Notes under the pieces: generated by a model | What the model saw: only the letters and a program-made list of their open reading frames with translations | Told to the model about the DNA's origin: nothing | Database searches by the model: none | Shown: piece by piece, positions 53,842 to 63,498 of the stretch | How the letters are laid out: each line of letters opens with the position of its first letter | Position numbering within the stretch: the first letter of the stretch is position 1 | Made by a program: the position numbers and the translations under genes | DNA from: Bacteroidota bacterium | GTDB lineage: Bacteria; Bacteroidota; Bacteroidia; Cytophagales; Cyclobacteriaceae | Assembly: GCA_024280115.1 (NCBI GenBank) | Contig: JAJRQT010000166.1 | Location: forward strand, 44,571-108,570 | Direction: 5' to 3' | DNA: 64,000 nt

Positions 53842-54430
53842 ATCGTGTTATATTAAATTTTAAAGTTTTGGATTAATTGTTCGATAAAGATAATTGAGGC
53901 AATGATTTCAAACTAACCAGGAAGAATGGTCAGAGCACCTTTGTAAGATTTTAATCTTTTAGTATTTAAAGTTTACTTTTTTTCATTATCAATAAAACGC
54001 ATACATTTCAATTATAGGCATCAATACAAACCGGGGCTCAACAGATTAAATTGAATTTAAATCTCTAAATTACTTTGTAACAATAGTTTAGAGCAGTTGT
54101 CGTTTTCATAAGCCATCCAAAAGGGAGTATTGTTCCGCCTTAGGTGCGGATTTAACTATTTAAAACCGACAATTTTTTACATGTGTAAACATTGCTTATT
54201 TAAGACATTCTGAGGTTAGTTCTTTATGAAAAACGGACTGTATTTCGTCATCACTGAATTTTATTTTTCAAAATATTGATATTCTGTTGCTCATTTAGAT
54301 TGGTATTATGGAATTCAATCATTGTACTATTCTAAGAAATAGTCAATTCTGAGATATTTTTTATAGTTGCATTCGTCAAGTCTGGATTTTACCTTGTGGC
54401 TTTTATAAAAAAATTACAGCTATCAAAAAC
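53842..54430. other. Long intergenic region upstream of the M42 peptidase gene
   Basis: 589 bp of AT-rich sequence. It includes a small hairpin TCCGC/GCGGA around 54135-54151 and a possible promoter, TTG at 54366-54368 with TACCTTG some 20 bp later, about 40 bp before the start at 54431. No gene or RNA recognised. Confidence 0.35.
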
Positions 54431-55477
54431 ATGAACGTCGCTTTATTAAAGAAAATTTGTGAAACAGCCGGTGCCCCGGGATATGAAAAAGAGATTAGAA
54501 ACTTTATTATTGAAAATATCAAACCGCATGTGGATGAATTCCGGATTGATAATCTTGGGAATGTAATCGCTCTAAAAAAAGGAACTAAGAACGACCCGGA
54601 AAAGAAGGTGATGGTTGCCGCTCATATGGATGAAATCGGGTTTGTCGTTACCCACCTTGAGGATGGAGGATTTGTGAGATTTCATACACTTGGAGGATTT
54701 GATACAAAAACGTTAACGGCTCAGCGGGTAAATATCCATGGAAAGGAAACGATTCCGGGAGTAATGGGAACGAAGCCAATTCATGTGATGGATCCGGAAG
54801 AGCGGACTAAAATGCCAAAGGTCAAAGACTATTTCATAGACACAGGTATGGAGAAGGAAGATCTTGAAAAACTCGTGAAAGTCGGTGACCCAATTACCTG
54901 GGAGAGAGAATTGGTCGAAATGGGAGAATGCGTAAACTGTAAATCAATCGACAACCGGGTATCTGTTTTCATTTTAATTGAGGCATTAAAAAGGACGGAT
55001 AAAATACCTTATGATATGTATGGGGTATTTACTGTACAGGAGGAAGTGGGTTTGAGAGGAGCAAACGTAATCGCACATTCCATAAATCCAACCTTTGGAA
55101 TAGCGCTGGATACTACCATTGCCTACGATGTTCCGGGAGCAGCAAACCACGAGAAAATAACACAATTAGGTAAAGGGGCAGCTATAAAGATTCTGGACGG
55201 TTCAGTAATTTGTGATTATAGAATGGTAGAATATTTAAAGCAAACTGCCAATAAAAATAAAATTGAATGGCAACCGGAAATATTGCCTGCGGGAGGTACA
55301 GATACGGCAGCTTTGCAAAGGATGGGAAAAGATGGCGCAATCTCCGGGGCGATTTCTGTACCAACAAGACACTTACACCAGGTAATTGAAATGGCTCATA
55401 AAGAAGATATCGATAAGTGCATCAACTTACTGGTTTTGGCAATTGGCAATTTAGATATTTTTGATTGGAGTCATTAG
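54431..55477 (+). CDS. M42-family glutamyl/aminopeptidase
   Basis: 348 residues. Metal ligands are visible in VAAHMDEIGFVV, KSIDNRVS, the catalytic pair QEEVGLRGA, ALDTTIAYD and PTRHLHQVIE; PAGGTDTAALQRMG is also diagnostic. These cobalt/zinc aminopeptidases form 12-mer tetrahedral complexes that trim short peptides in the cytoplasm. No signal peptide, monocistronic. Confidence 0.95.
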   Translation: MNVALLKKICETAGAPGYEKEIRNFIIENIKPHVDEFRIDNLGNVIALKKGTKNDPEKKVMVAAHMDEIGFVVTHLEDGGFVRFHTLGGFDTKTLTAQRVNIHGKETIPGVMGTKPIHVMDPEERTKMPKVKDYFIDTGMEKEDLEKLVKVGDPITWERELVEMGECVNCKSIDNRVSVFILIEALKRTDKIPYDMYGVFTVQEEVGLRGANVIAHSINPTFGIALDTTIAYDVPGAANHEKITQLGKGAAIKILDGSVICDYRMVEYLKQTANKNKIEWQPEILPAGGTDTAALQRMGKDGAISGAISVPTRHLHQVIEMAHKEDIDKCINLLVLAIGNLDIFDWSH

Positions 55478-55695
55478 ATCAGATGATTTAGCAGCAAAGA
55501 TCTTATAGCGCAAATTCAATTAAAAGAGGTAGGAGGCAGCTGCAGGAAGCAGAAAAATTAGAAATACGAATGGTGAAGCGTGGTTCAATGATTCAATCCG
55601 AAATTCTATTATTCTATTTTTCAATTTGTTAAGGTAATTAGTAACGCATCGCATAACTAGAAATATATGCTAAATAATGTTGAGTAAAATCTTGT

Positions 55696-56271
55696 TCAAT
55701 TTATCGAATCAAAATGATCCTTAATCTCGATGATAAATTGTTGAAATTCTACTTTAAAACTGTCATAATACTCATGCAATTCAAAAATTGATTCATCCAA
55801 TTTAGAATCATGATTTATCCGTTTCGACATGCCGGTGAGGGATTCACCAATACCCTCAGTAGTCTGGTATCTTAGTAGCCAGTTACCGGATTTCATATAA
55901 GGAAATAAAAAGCGGGATCTCTCGGGCAAAATGTGAAGGTACTTTTCTATTGTTTCATAAATCTTAATTGAAAAAGAAGTCAGGGAGCTTTCAGAATAAT
56001 CACCCCAAAGATTTGCGAGGAAATGATCATAATACATATCCATGATCACACCGGAGTAATGCCGGTACTTGCCAAAAAGTCTCTTCCTCCCAGCTTTTAC
56101 CATGGGGTGCCGATCAGTATAGTGATCAATAAACCGGTGCATCATGATTCCCTCAGATATTTTTTCCGGGTAATCGAGATACTCTCTTCCTTTTACAAAG
56201 TCAGCTATAAAGTTCCCGATAATGAGGTCAGGGTCATTTTGTGATAAATAGAAATGTCCTAAAAAATTCAT
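55696..56271 (-). CDS. AcpH-like acyl carrier protein phosphodiesterase
   Basis: 191 residues. It starts MNFLGHFYLSQNDPDLIIGNFIADFVKG and has the HD-like metal residues in MMHRFIDHYTDRHP and SGVIMDMYYDHFLA, characteristic of the DUF479/AcpH family, which removes phosphopantetheine from ACP. Its C-terminal helices also fit. Single gene, divergent from the next. Confidence 0.88.
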   Translation of the reverse strand: MNFLGHFYLSQNDPDLIIGNFIADFVKGREYLDYPEKISEGIMMHRFIDHYTDRHPMVKAGRKRLFGKYRHYSGVIMDMYYDHFLANLWGDYSESSLTSFSIKIYETIEKYLHILPERSRFLFPYMKSGNWLLRYQTTEGIGESLTGMSKRINHDSKLDESIFELHEYYDSFKVEFQQFIIEIKDHFDSIN

Positions 56272-56338
56272 TATTAAAGTGAAATAAGTATAAAAGATTA
56301 TAGCTTTGATTTACAAACAATGAAATTATGATATTGTT

Positions 56339-56752
56339 ATGATTAATATATTGCTAATCGTTTCTGTATTTTATGGCTTTTTAGCTGATAACGATGAAAT
56401 GGTCATTGCAAAAAAACTTGAAAATCAATCTGAATGTTGGAATAAAGGTGATATCGACTGTTTCATGGAGGATTATTGGCACGATGACAGTTTAATGTAT
56501 ATAGGGAAAAAAGGTGTGACTTATGGCTGGAAAAACACATTGGAATCATACAAAATAAGATATCCGACGAAAAAGGAAATGGGGCAACTCAGTTTTGAAA
56601 TTATTCAAACCCAAAGACTGAATAATGATCATTTTTTCATGGTTGGGAAATGGAGCTTGTCGAGAGAAATCGGTGATCTATCGGGTCATTTTACTCTAAT
56701 TTGGAAAAAAATAGAAAATGATTGGGTAATCATCTCAGATCATTCAAGTTGA
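56339..56752 (+). CDS. NTF2-like (DUF4440-type) protein, probably secreted
   Basis: 137 residues. A short hydrophobic start (MINILLIVSVFYGFLA) may be a signal peptide. The remainder, with KLENQSECWNKGDIDCFMEDYWHDDSLMYIGKKGVTYGWKN and the ending SGHFTLIWKKIENDWVIISDHSS, is the SnoaL/DUF4440 fold. Function unknown; such proteins are small enzymes or ligand binders. It lies 3 bp before a methyltransferase gene. Confidence 0.83.
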   Translation: MINILLIVSVFYGFLADNDEMVIAKKLENQSECWNKGDIDCFMEDYWHDDSLMYIGKKGVTYGWKNTLESYKIRYPTKKEMGQLSFEIIQTQRLNNDHFFMVGKWSLSREIGDLSGHFTLIWKKIENDWVIISDHSS

Positions 56753-56755
56753 GAA

Positions 56756-57445
56756 ATGAGAGATATTTTTGGAAAGGCTTTATCGGACCTTTACACACAT
56801 TCCTTTGTTCCTCCGCTGCTCCTACATAATGAATACAGTACTGCCGAGCAAATACCGGTGGAGCGGTATTTCATAGAAGAGGAGGAGTATTCCGAATTGG
56901 AGTTTTTTGCACTACAACAAGTCCATGGAAAGATATTGGATGTGGGCTCAGCAACTGGAAGACATGCTAAATTCCTACAGGACAACGGATTTGATGTCAG
57001 CGCCATGGATATTTCCAAAGGTTGCTGCATGATCATGGAGAAAATCGGCGTTAAAAAAATAATTGAACAGGATATTTTCAATTACGATGCCAATAAATTT
57101 CATACAATTTTAATGCTTATGAATGGCATTGGAATTGCTGGAAGCATCGATGGACTTAAAAAGCTTTTTATTCATTTGAAAAAAATCGCATTGCCTGATG
57201 CCCAATTATTGATCGACTCATCAGATATATCCTATTTATTTGAAGATAGCGAATTACCAAAAATCAAATATTTTGGAGAGTTATCTTTTGAATACGAATA
57301 TAAAGGTGAAAGAGGTGACCGTTTCAACTGGCTTTATATCGATCAGGAAAAATTGATGGAAGTTGCAAAAGCAACCGGTTGGCAATGCCAAATCATTTTT
57401 GAAGATGAATCCGATGCGTATTTGGCCCGCTTAAAATTGATATAG
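56756..57445 (+). CDS. Class I SAM-dependent methyltransferase
   Basis: 229 residues. SAM motif I is ILDVGSATGRHAKFLQDNGFDVSAMDIS, and HTILMLMNGIGIAGSIDGL is the motif IV region. An N-terminal cap (ERYFIEEEEYSELEFFALQQ) and a strand-rich C-terminus follow the small-molecule methyltransferase type. Substrate unknown. It is unlike the methyltransferase at 25094. It forms a tight run with the genes on both sides. Confidence 0.87.
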   Translation: MRDIFGKALSDLYTHSFVPPLLLHNEYSTAEQIPVERYFIEEEEYSELEFFALQQVHGKILDVGSATGRHAKFLQDNGFDVSAMDISKGCCMIMEKIGVKKIIEQDIFNYDANKFHTILMLMNGIGIAGSIDGLKKLFIHLKKIALPDAQLLIDSSDISYLFEDSELPKIKYFGELSFEYEYKGERGDRFNWLYIDQEKLMEVAKATGWQCQIIFEDESDAYLARLKLI

Positions 57446-57447
57446 AA

Positions 57448-58131
57448 TTGGAAGATTTTTTTGATCTGGATAAAGTAAAAGCATTCGTTTACTTGCTTTC
57501 GGAAGGTGACGATAGCAATAAAGCGATGATTTCTGATGATCACATTAGGATTATTAGAAACGGAGGAAAAAATCAATTCTCATTAAACAGGATCAGCTCA
57601 ATAATTATTGAAAATAAAAAGATGCTTTTCTCTCTGATTGTCGGAGGTATCATAACTCCCTTCGCATTTCTTTCCTATTTTGTCAACCTTTTTCATCCAT
57701 GGTTCCACTTAATTTCCAGCCTGGGCGGCATGCTGCTCCTTTATATCGGTTGGACCGGAAAATCAGCATTGACTATAATTTTTAAAAATGGGGAAGTGTC
57801 TCATTTTTACCTTCCATCGATAAGTAAAAACTTGCTGGCATTTATTGATTTTTCGAAGGATATACTCAATGTCAACGAATATTATGATGATAGAAATTTA
57901 TTGTTTTTTAAAATTGATCAAAAGACAATTTATCCTCTTTTTGGTTATACGTTCAGTCAGTTTAGAGGTGAAAAGGACAAATTGAGAATAGAAGATTTCA
58001 CAGCTATTGATCCTCAAAAAGCAGGTTTAGAAATCAAATTTGAATATGACCACTCAGCAAGCCAGATGAGACCTAAACTGAATGGGCCTGTGTCAAAAGC
58101 AGCAATTGTGGAATACTCACGATTTAAATAG
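57448..58131 (+). CDS. Membrane protein of unknown function, TTG start
   Basis: 227 residues starting from TTG at 57448, 2 bp after the methyltransferase stop; no ATG is available before residue 30. Two adjacent membrane helices (about 53-98) sit between soluble strand-rich halves; SDDHIRIIRNGGKNQFSLNRISSIIIENKKML and SALTIIFKNGEVSHFYLP suggest a bacterial PH-like fold split by the helices. No family recognised. The last residues (NGPVSKAAIVEYSRF) are unremarkable. Confidence 0.6.
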   Translation: MEDFFDLDKVKAFVYLLSEGDDSNKAMISDDHIRIIRNGGKNQFSLNRISSIIIENKKMLFSLIVGGIITPFAFLSYFVNLFHPWFHLISSLGGMLLLYIGWTGKSALTIIFKNGEVSHFYLPSISKNLLAFIDFSKDILNVNEYYDDRNLLFFKIDQKTIYPLFGYTFSQFRGEKDKLRIEDFTAIDPQKAGLEIKFEYDHSASQMRPKLNGPVSKAAIVEYSRFK

Positions 58132-58296
58132 AATGGATCTTATCGGTAAATTCAATTTTGGTTATTAGAAAAGGACATTTTGGTTAAATTTGAGTCTTTA
58201 TTTCGCAAATACCCGATCATACATAAAATGATGGGCTTGTACGTCATATTATATGTGAATAGATAATAAAATAGAAGGATTCTTTAATAGACTTAT

Positions 58297-60003
58297 TTGA
58301 GAAAATTAAAAAGAATACCTCAGCCTATAGATACTTCTAAAATCTATGACCACATCCTGTCTAATAATGAGGTGTGGCCCGTAGTTAGAATGGCTAAGAA
58401 CAGGAAAGAGTTCATGGAGCGTGTGATTGACGAGAGCTTTTTGAAGATTAAAAAACTGCGTCCAAATCTAAATACCCTGATTGAAGAACTGGAATTGACC
58501 AGATATCGCGAAAAACTCAGGTATAAAACAGATCCCTGGAAGGTCGATCCCGATGACGAGGTAATTTTTTGGAATGGTGTAAAATCCCAGCTCGTTGATT
58601 TGGAAAACTCTGAAAGAAAAGAGAAAGCCGAACTTGCTGACCGGATTTTGCGGGATATAGTCTCTCGATATGTGCATGAAATAACAGGTAATTTTAAACC
58701 GTCACACTACCAGTTGGCCCGGAGAATTATCAAGTTTGGTTTTGCCCGTTTACTAAATGCTGCAAGAGTTAAAAAATTCGGATCTCTCTGGAGAGGGGAT
58801 TTAACACTTCAGGATAAGATACAAATTACAGGAGAAACCGAACACCTGAGAAAACTAGCCAAAATAGGGACAGTTGTGATGGTTCCGACGCATTTTTCCA
58901 ACCTGGATTCTATATTAATCGGTTGGGTTATACATACCTTAGGTTTACCACCCTTCATCTATGGCGCTGGGCTCAATCTATTTAATATGGAGATCTTCGC
59001 GTATTTTATGAATAGCCTTGGCGCCTATAAAGTAGATCGAAGGAAGAAAAATATGATCTACCTGGAGACGCTTCGAACATATTCGAGTATGGCCTTAAGA
59101 GATGGTTGCCACAGTCTCTTTTTCCCTGGAGGCACAAGATCAAGGTCTGGAAAAATAGAGAGTAGATTGAAGCTTGGACTTTTAGGAACAGCTATTGAAG
59201 CACAGAGAATAAACTATGGGAAAAATGAATCAGGAAGGCAAAATAAAATATTTATTGTGCCGCTGGTCACCAATTACAATTTTGTGCTTGAGGCCCCGGC
59301 ATTGATAAGAAGTTATTTAGAAAGAAAGGGCCAGGAGAGATATTATGCTGAAAGTGACAGATATGATAAATCATCCAGAATTCTAAAGTTTTTGGTAGAA
59401 TTCTTCACCAAGGGAAATAACATCTCTGTTTCCATTGGAAGAGGGCTTGATCTTTTTGGGAATTTTGTCAATGATGAAGGTGTAAGCATTGATGCACAGG
59501 GGTATAGAATAAATACGCGTGATTATTTCATGTTTAAGGGTGAAATAACCGCAAATATTCAGCGTGAAGAAGAATACACAAGGATGTTGAGCGATGTAAT
59601 TGTAAAAGAATATCATCGTATAAACCGTGTTCAGTCAAGTCATTTGGTTGGCTTTACTGCATTTAAAATGATACAGGAAAAGCATAAAACCATTGATTTG
59701 TACAGTGTTTTAAGACTTCCCGTGGATGAAATTGAAATTGAGTACAATGAATTCAAAAAGGCATTTTCTAAAATGAGGGATAGGATTATTGACTTATTTA
59801 ATGAAGAAAAAATAGATATGGCGACACACATGACAGAAGATATTGACAAGGTGATAGATCTTGGGATATCCAATGTAGGCATGTATCATTCGAGGCGGCC
59901 CTTATTAAAAAACAAGCAGGGGAATATCATTACTCAGGATATAAACAATTTATATTACTATCATAACAGAATGGATGGCTATGGTCTCGAAAAATATCTC
60001 TGA
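58297..60003 (+). CDS. Glycerol-3-phosphate / 1-acylglycerol-3-phosphate acyltransferase
   Basis: 568 residues from TTG (an in-frame TAG lies three codons upstream). The PlsC-type acyltransferase domain at about 190-350 has H-x4-D in PTHFSNLDSI and FPGGTRSRSG in the substrate motif; a long N-terminal helical region and a C-terminal 200-residue extension resemble PlsB-like enzymes. It should acylate glycerol 3-phosphate or its lyso product at the membrane. The end overlaps the gpsA frame by 29 bp, linking it to glycerol-3-phosphate supply. Confidence 0.85.
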   Translation: MRKLKRIPQPIDTSKIYDHILSNNEVWPVVRMAKNRKEFMERVIDESFLKIKKLRPNLNTLIEELELTRYREKLRYKTDPWKVDPDDEVIFWNGVKSQLVDLENSERKEKAELADRILRDIVSRYVHEITGNFKPSHYQLARRIIKFGFARLLNAARVKKFGSLWRGDLTLQDKIQITGETEHLRKLAKIGTVVMVPTHFSNLDSILIGWVIHTLGLPPFIYGAGLNLFNMEIFAYFMNSLGAYKVDRRKKNMIYLETLRTYSSMALRDGCHSLFFPGGTRSRSGKIESRLKLGLLGTAIEAQRINYGKNESGRQNKIFIVPLVTNYNFVLEAPALIRSYLERKGQERYYAESDRYDKSSRILKFLVEFFTKGNNISVSIGRGLDLFGNFVNDEGVSIDAQGYRINTRDYFMFKGEITANIQREEEYTRMLSDVIVKEYHRINRVQSSHLVGFTAFKMIQEKHKTIDLYSVLRLPVDEIEIEYNEFKKAFSKMRDRIIDLFNEEKIDMATHMTEDIDKVIDLGISNVGMYHSRRPLLKNKQGNIITQDINNLYYYHNRMDGYGLEKYL

Positions 60004-61033
60004 AAAACCAGTAGGGGTCGTAGGTGCAGGAAGTTTTGGCGCCGCTATTGCTAATATTCTGGCCAATAATTCCAATGTAATTTTATATGCACGAAACCCT
60101 GAGATTACAATTAAAATATTGGAAAGCAGGCAGTTGCATGGTCAGAAATTAAGTGAAAGAATAACACCTACCAATGATCTGAAATTTGTAGCTGAACAAT
60201 GTGATACCATTTTCCCAATTGTTCCATCCGAGAACTTTCCAGCTTTAATTGATGAATTCGCAAATTATTTAAGGCCATATCATATCCTCATCCATGGTAC
60301 AAAAGGTATCATGGTTGCGAAAAAACACTGGGAGGCTGATGACAAGATAAAAATTCTGAAGGATGATGTTTTTACCATGAGCCGCCTGATAAGAGAAAAA
60401 AGCCTTGTAGTCAGAATTGGTTGTCTCGCAGGGCCAAATCTCTCGAAAGAGCTGGCGGACAACCAACCGGCAGCCACGGTTGTAGCAAGTCGTTTTGATG
60501 AGGTAATTGCTGAAGGTCAGCGTCTATTGAGAAATGATAGGTTTCAGGTTTACGGTAGTAAAGACTTGTTTGGAATAGAGCTAACTGGCGTATTAAAAAA
60601 TATCATCGCAATAGCTGCTGGAGCGTTGAATGGTATGGGTTATGGAGAAAATGCACGTTCGTTGCTTATTAGTAGGGGATTAATCGAAATGATATATCTT
60701 GGCAAAATGCTGGGAGCGGATCCGCAGGCATTCCTGGGCCTCGCTGGGATTGGAGATCTTGTGGCAACATGCTCCAGTAAGTTGAGTAGAAATTTTACGG
60801 TTGGAGAGCGGCTTGGAAAAGGAGAAAAACCTGATGATATTATCAGTTCTATGGAAGAAACCGCAGAGGGTATTAACACCATCATGATCATCAATCGACT
60901 GACGAAAAGCTACCCGATGAGAGCGCCCATCACAGAATCAATTTATAAGGTAATGAAGGGCGATATGACTATTGATGAAGCATTGAGATTTCTGATGAAA
61001 TCACCATTCAATATCGATATTGATTTTATGTAG
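59975..61033 (+). CDS. gpsA: Glycerol-3-phosphate dehydrogenase [NAD(P)+]
   Basis: 352 residues; starts MAMVSKNISEKPVGVVGAGSFGAAIANILA with the GxGxxG dinucleotide site (a second ATG at 59981 is possible). Family segments: HGTKGIMV, GPNLSKELADNQPAATVVAS, ELTGVLKNIIAIAAGALNGMGYGENARSLLISRG and GDLVATCSSKLSRNFTVGERLG. It reduces DHAP to glycerol 3-phosphate, the substrate of the overlapping acyltransferase gene; the two form a phospholipid-synthesis unit. Confidence 0.96.
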   Translation: MAMVSKNISEKPVGVVGAGSFGAAIANILANNSNVILYARNPEITIKILESRQLHGQKLSERITPTNDLKFVAEQCDTIFPIVPSENFPALIDEFANYLRPYHILIHGTKGIMVAKKHWEADDKIKILKDDVFTMSRLIREKSLVVRIGCLAGPNLSKELADNQPAATVVASRFDEVIAEGQRLLRNDRFQVYGSKDLFGIELTGVLKNIIAIAAGALNGMGYGENARSLLISRGLIEMIYLGKMLGADPQAFLGLAGIGDLVATCSSKLSRNFTVGERLGKGEKPDDIISSMEETAEGINTIMIINRLTKSYPMRAPITESIYKVMKGDMTIDEALRFLMKSPFNIDIDFM

Positions 61034-61041
61034 ATATTGAT

Positions 61042-61596
61042 CTAAATCCCGATAATTTTAGCAACTTTCAGTATCCCTGCAATACTGAGTGAATCAGTAA
61101 TTTCATTTTCCATTACCATATCCAATACCTCTTTTAATGGGAGTTTTTTAATTTGAAGCTCTTCGGTTTCGTCCCAATCCATTTCCCCCTGGCTTAAATC
61201 TTCTGCTAAAAAAACGTATCCAAATTCATCAGTTACAGAATTTGAAGTATGGATTTTTAATAATTTTGTCCATTTATCAGCCAATAAACCCGTTTCTTCC
61301 CTGAGCTCTCTTTTAGCGCCATCCAATGTGTCCTCTCCAAGGGGCACGCCACCTGTTGGAATCTCCCATGAGTATTCATTTAAGGTATAGCGATATTGCC
61401 CTACCAGCCAGGTATTCAATTCCTCATCCAGTGGTATGATGCCAACGGCTTTATTTTTAAAATAGATTTTACCATATAATCCTTCAGACTTATTTGGCCT
61501 GACAACCTGGTTCTTTACCACTCTGATCCATGGATTTTCATAAATATCTTCAGACGATTTAGTCTTCCATGGATTCTTATTTGTATCAATTTCCAT
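61042..61596 (-). CDS. NUDIX hydrolase (ADP-ribose pyrophosphatase-like)
   Basis: 184 residues. The Nudix box is GGVPLGEDTLDGAKRELREETGLLA. The N-terminal VKNQVVRPNKSEGLYGKIYFKNKAVGIIPLDEE and WLVGQYRYTLNEYSWEIPTGG are as in ADP-ribose pyrophosphatases. It hydrolyses nucleoside diphosphate derivatives such as ADP-ribose. A minus-strand TATATTTTTGCA sequence at 61620-61632 may be its -7 promoter region. Convergent with gpsA. Confidence 0.9.
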   Translation of the reverse strand: MEIDTNKNPWKTKSSEDIYENPWIRVVKNQVVRPNKSEGLYGKIYFKNKAVGIIPLDEELNTWLVGQYRYTLNEYSWEIPTGGVPLGEDTLDGAKRELREETGLLADKWTKLLKIHTSNSVTDEFGYVFLAEDLSQGEMDWDETEELQIKKLPLKEVLDMVMENEITDSLSIAGILKVAKIIGI

Positions 61597-61721
61597 TGGT
61601 TATTTAAAAATGTGAAGTGCAAAAATATAATTTTCTTTTTGAAAATTGCGCTGCATGTAAAACAGGTATAGAAAATATTAGAATTCTGATATTTTGGTTT
61701 CTTATCAGTTTATATTGCAAA

Positions 61722-62321
61722 ATGTTGAAATCCAGTTTTTCAAGAGACAAAGTCGAAGCGGGCTGTGATGAAGTAGGAAGAGGCTGTCTGGCAGGCCCTG
61801 TCGTAGCTGCTGCGGTGATTTTGCCTTTGAATTACAAGCACAGGCTACTCAATGATTCCAAACAACTTTCGAAAAAAAAGAGAGAAATTATAAGAAAAGA
61901 CATCATCAATGATGCCATAGAATGGGCACTTTCAGAGATTGGCAATGAAGAGGTAGATAAGGTGAATGTACTGCAAGCTTCCTTATTGGGGATGCACCGG
62001 GCGCTGGATCAACTAATTCAGCAGCCAGAATTGATTTTAGTTGATGGAAATAAGTTTATCCCATATAAAGATATCCCATACCATTGCATCATCAAAGGTG
62101 ATGGGAAATATATGAGTATTGCGGCGGCGTCTATTTTAGCCAAAACTTACCGTGATGATTTAATGGAAAAGTTATCAGTTTCTCATCCTGAATACGGATG
62201 GGAGAAGAATGTTGGTTATCCCACAAAACAACATAGAATTGCCATTGAAAAATATGGGATTACACCATATCATAGGAAATCTTTCCGGCTGTTACCTGAT
62301 CAATTGGAGCTTTTCAAGTGA
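61722..62321 (+). CDS. rnhB: Ribonuclease HII
   Basis: About 199 residues from MLKSSFSRDKVEAGCDEVGRG; the frame is open from 61617, but the added 35 residues would be Cys-rich and not family-like. The catalytic DE pair is in GCDEVGRGCLAGPVVAAAV, with LILVDGNKFIP and KGDGKYMSIAAASILAKTYRDDLM. It removes ribonucleotides from DNA. It converges on recA with a 3-bp gap. Confidence 0.95.
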   Translation: MLKSSFSRDKVEAGCDEVGRGCLAGPVVAAAVILPLNYKHRLLNDSKQLSKKKREIIRKDIINDAIEWALSEIGNEEVDKVNVLQASLLGMHRALDQLIQQPELILVDGNKFIPYKDIPYHCIIKGDGKYMSIAAASILAKTYRDDLMEKLSVSHPEYGWEKNVGYPTKQHRIAIEKYGITPYHRKSFRLLPDQLELFK

Positions 62322-62324
62322 AAA

Positions 62325-63338
62325 TTAATCCTCCTGTTTAACTTGAGGATTAATCTTTTCTTTTATCTTTTTCTCGAGTTCTTCCATCAATTCCGGATTA
62401 TCCTCGATCAGTTTTTTAACCGAATCTCTTCCTTGTCCCAGCTTGTTTCCGTCATAGGAGAACCATGAGCCTGACTTTTGAATGATCTCCAATTCTACTC
62501 CAATGTCGAGAATCTCACCACTTTTAGAAATACCGAGTCCATACATGATATCGAATTCGACAACTTTAAAAGGAGGAGCTACTTTATTTTTAACAACTTT
62601 TACCCTCGTCCTATTGCCTACAATACTATCAGCGCTTTCTTTAATCTGACCGATTCTTCTTATATCCAATCTAACGGATGAATAAAATTTCAAGGCATTA
62701 CCACCGGTAGTAGTTTCCGGATTTCCAAACATAACGCCGATCTTCTCTCTCAATTGGTTGATGAAAACACAAGAACACCCGGTTTTACTTATGGTTCCTG
62801 TAAGCTTTCTCAACGCTTGCGACATCAGCCTGGCTTGAAGCCCCATTTTACTGTCTCCCATTTCACCTTCCAATTCAGCCCGAGGTACGAGTGCTGCAAC
62901 AGAGTCGATTACAATGATATCAATGGCCCCTGACCGGATGAGGTGTTCGGTGATTTCAAGTGCCTGCTCACCATTATCAGGTTGCGAGATTAGCAGGTTT
63001 TCCGTATCAATACCCAATTTTTCTGCGTACAATTTATCGAAGGCATGCTCAGCGTCAACAAAGGCCGCCAAACCACCACGTTTTTGAGCTTCGGCAATGC
63101 AATGCATGGCCAGGGTGGTTTTACCAGATGATTCAGGACCATATATCTCAATAACTCTTCCTCTTGGAATTCCACCAATTCCCAGAGCAATATCAAGACC
63201 CAATGAACCTGTTGGAATTGCAGGTATATCTACTACGCGCTCATCGCTAAGCCTCATTACTGTGCCTTTGCCATATGCTTTGTCAAGCTTATCTAATGTG
63301 AGTTGAAGGGCTTTTAGTTTCTCTTTATTGTCGCTCAT
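62325..63338 (-). CDS. recA: Recombinase RecA
   Basis: 337 residues. Walker A GPESSGKTTLAMH, Walker B IDIIVIDSVAALVPRAELEGEMGDSKMGLQARLMSQALRKLT, and loop 2 with FINQLREKIGVMFGNPETTTGGNALKFYSSVRLDIRR. The C-terminal domain is short and lacks the strongly acidic tail of E. coli RecA, ending KINPQVKQED. A 22-bp inverted repeat lies 27 bp before the start. No lexA is seen in the window. Confidence 0.98.
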   Translation of the reverse strand: MSDNKEKLKALQLTLDKLDKAYGKGTVMRLSDERVVDIPAIPTGSLGLDIALGIGGIPRGRVIEIYGPESSGKTTLAMHCIAEAQKRGGLAAFVDAEHAFDKLYAEKLGIDTENLLISQPDNGEQALEITEHLIRSGAIDIIVIDSVAALVPRAELEGEMGDSKMGLQARLMSQALRKLTGTISKTGCSCVFINQLREKIGVMFGNPETTTGGNALKFYSSVRLDIRRIGQIKESADSIVGNRTRVKVVKNKVAPPFKVVEFDIMYGLGISKSGEILDIGVELEIIQKSGSWFSYDGNKLGQGRDSVKKLIEDNPELMEELEKKIKEKINPQVKQED

Positions 63339-63364
63339 TTACAGGTATTTTTTATATTTTCGGG

Positions 63365-63386
63365 ACGTGAAATTAAGACTTCACGT
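63365..63386. promoter_or_regulatory. Inverted repeat over the recA promoter region
   Basis: ACGTGAA (63365-63371) and TTCACGT (63380-63386) with 8 bp between. On the recA strand the right half overlaps TAATTTC, a possible -7 element, with TTG 19 bp upstream. The layout suits a repressor operator, but no LexA-type consensus is recognised. Confidence 0.4.
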
Positions 63387-63498
63387 TTCAATATCAAAAC
63401 AGGAAATTAAGTTTTCGAAATACTTTTGAATTTAGGTGAAAGATAATCGAATGAATAAAATGAATATCTTCTATTTTTTATATGATAGAAAATAATTG

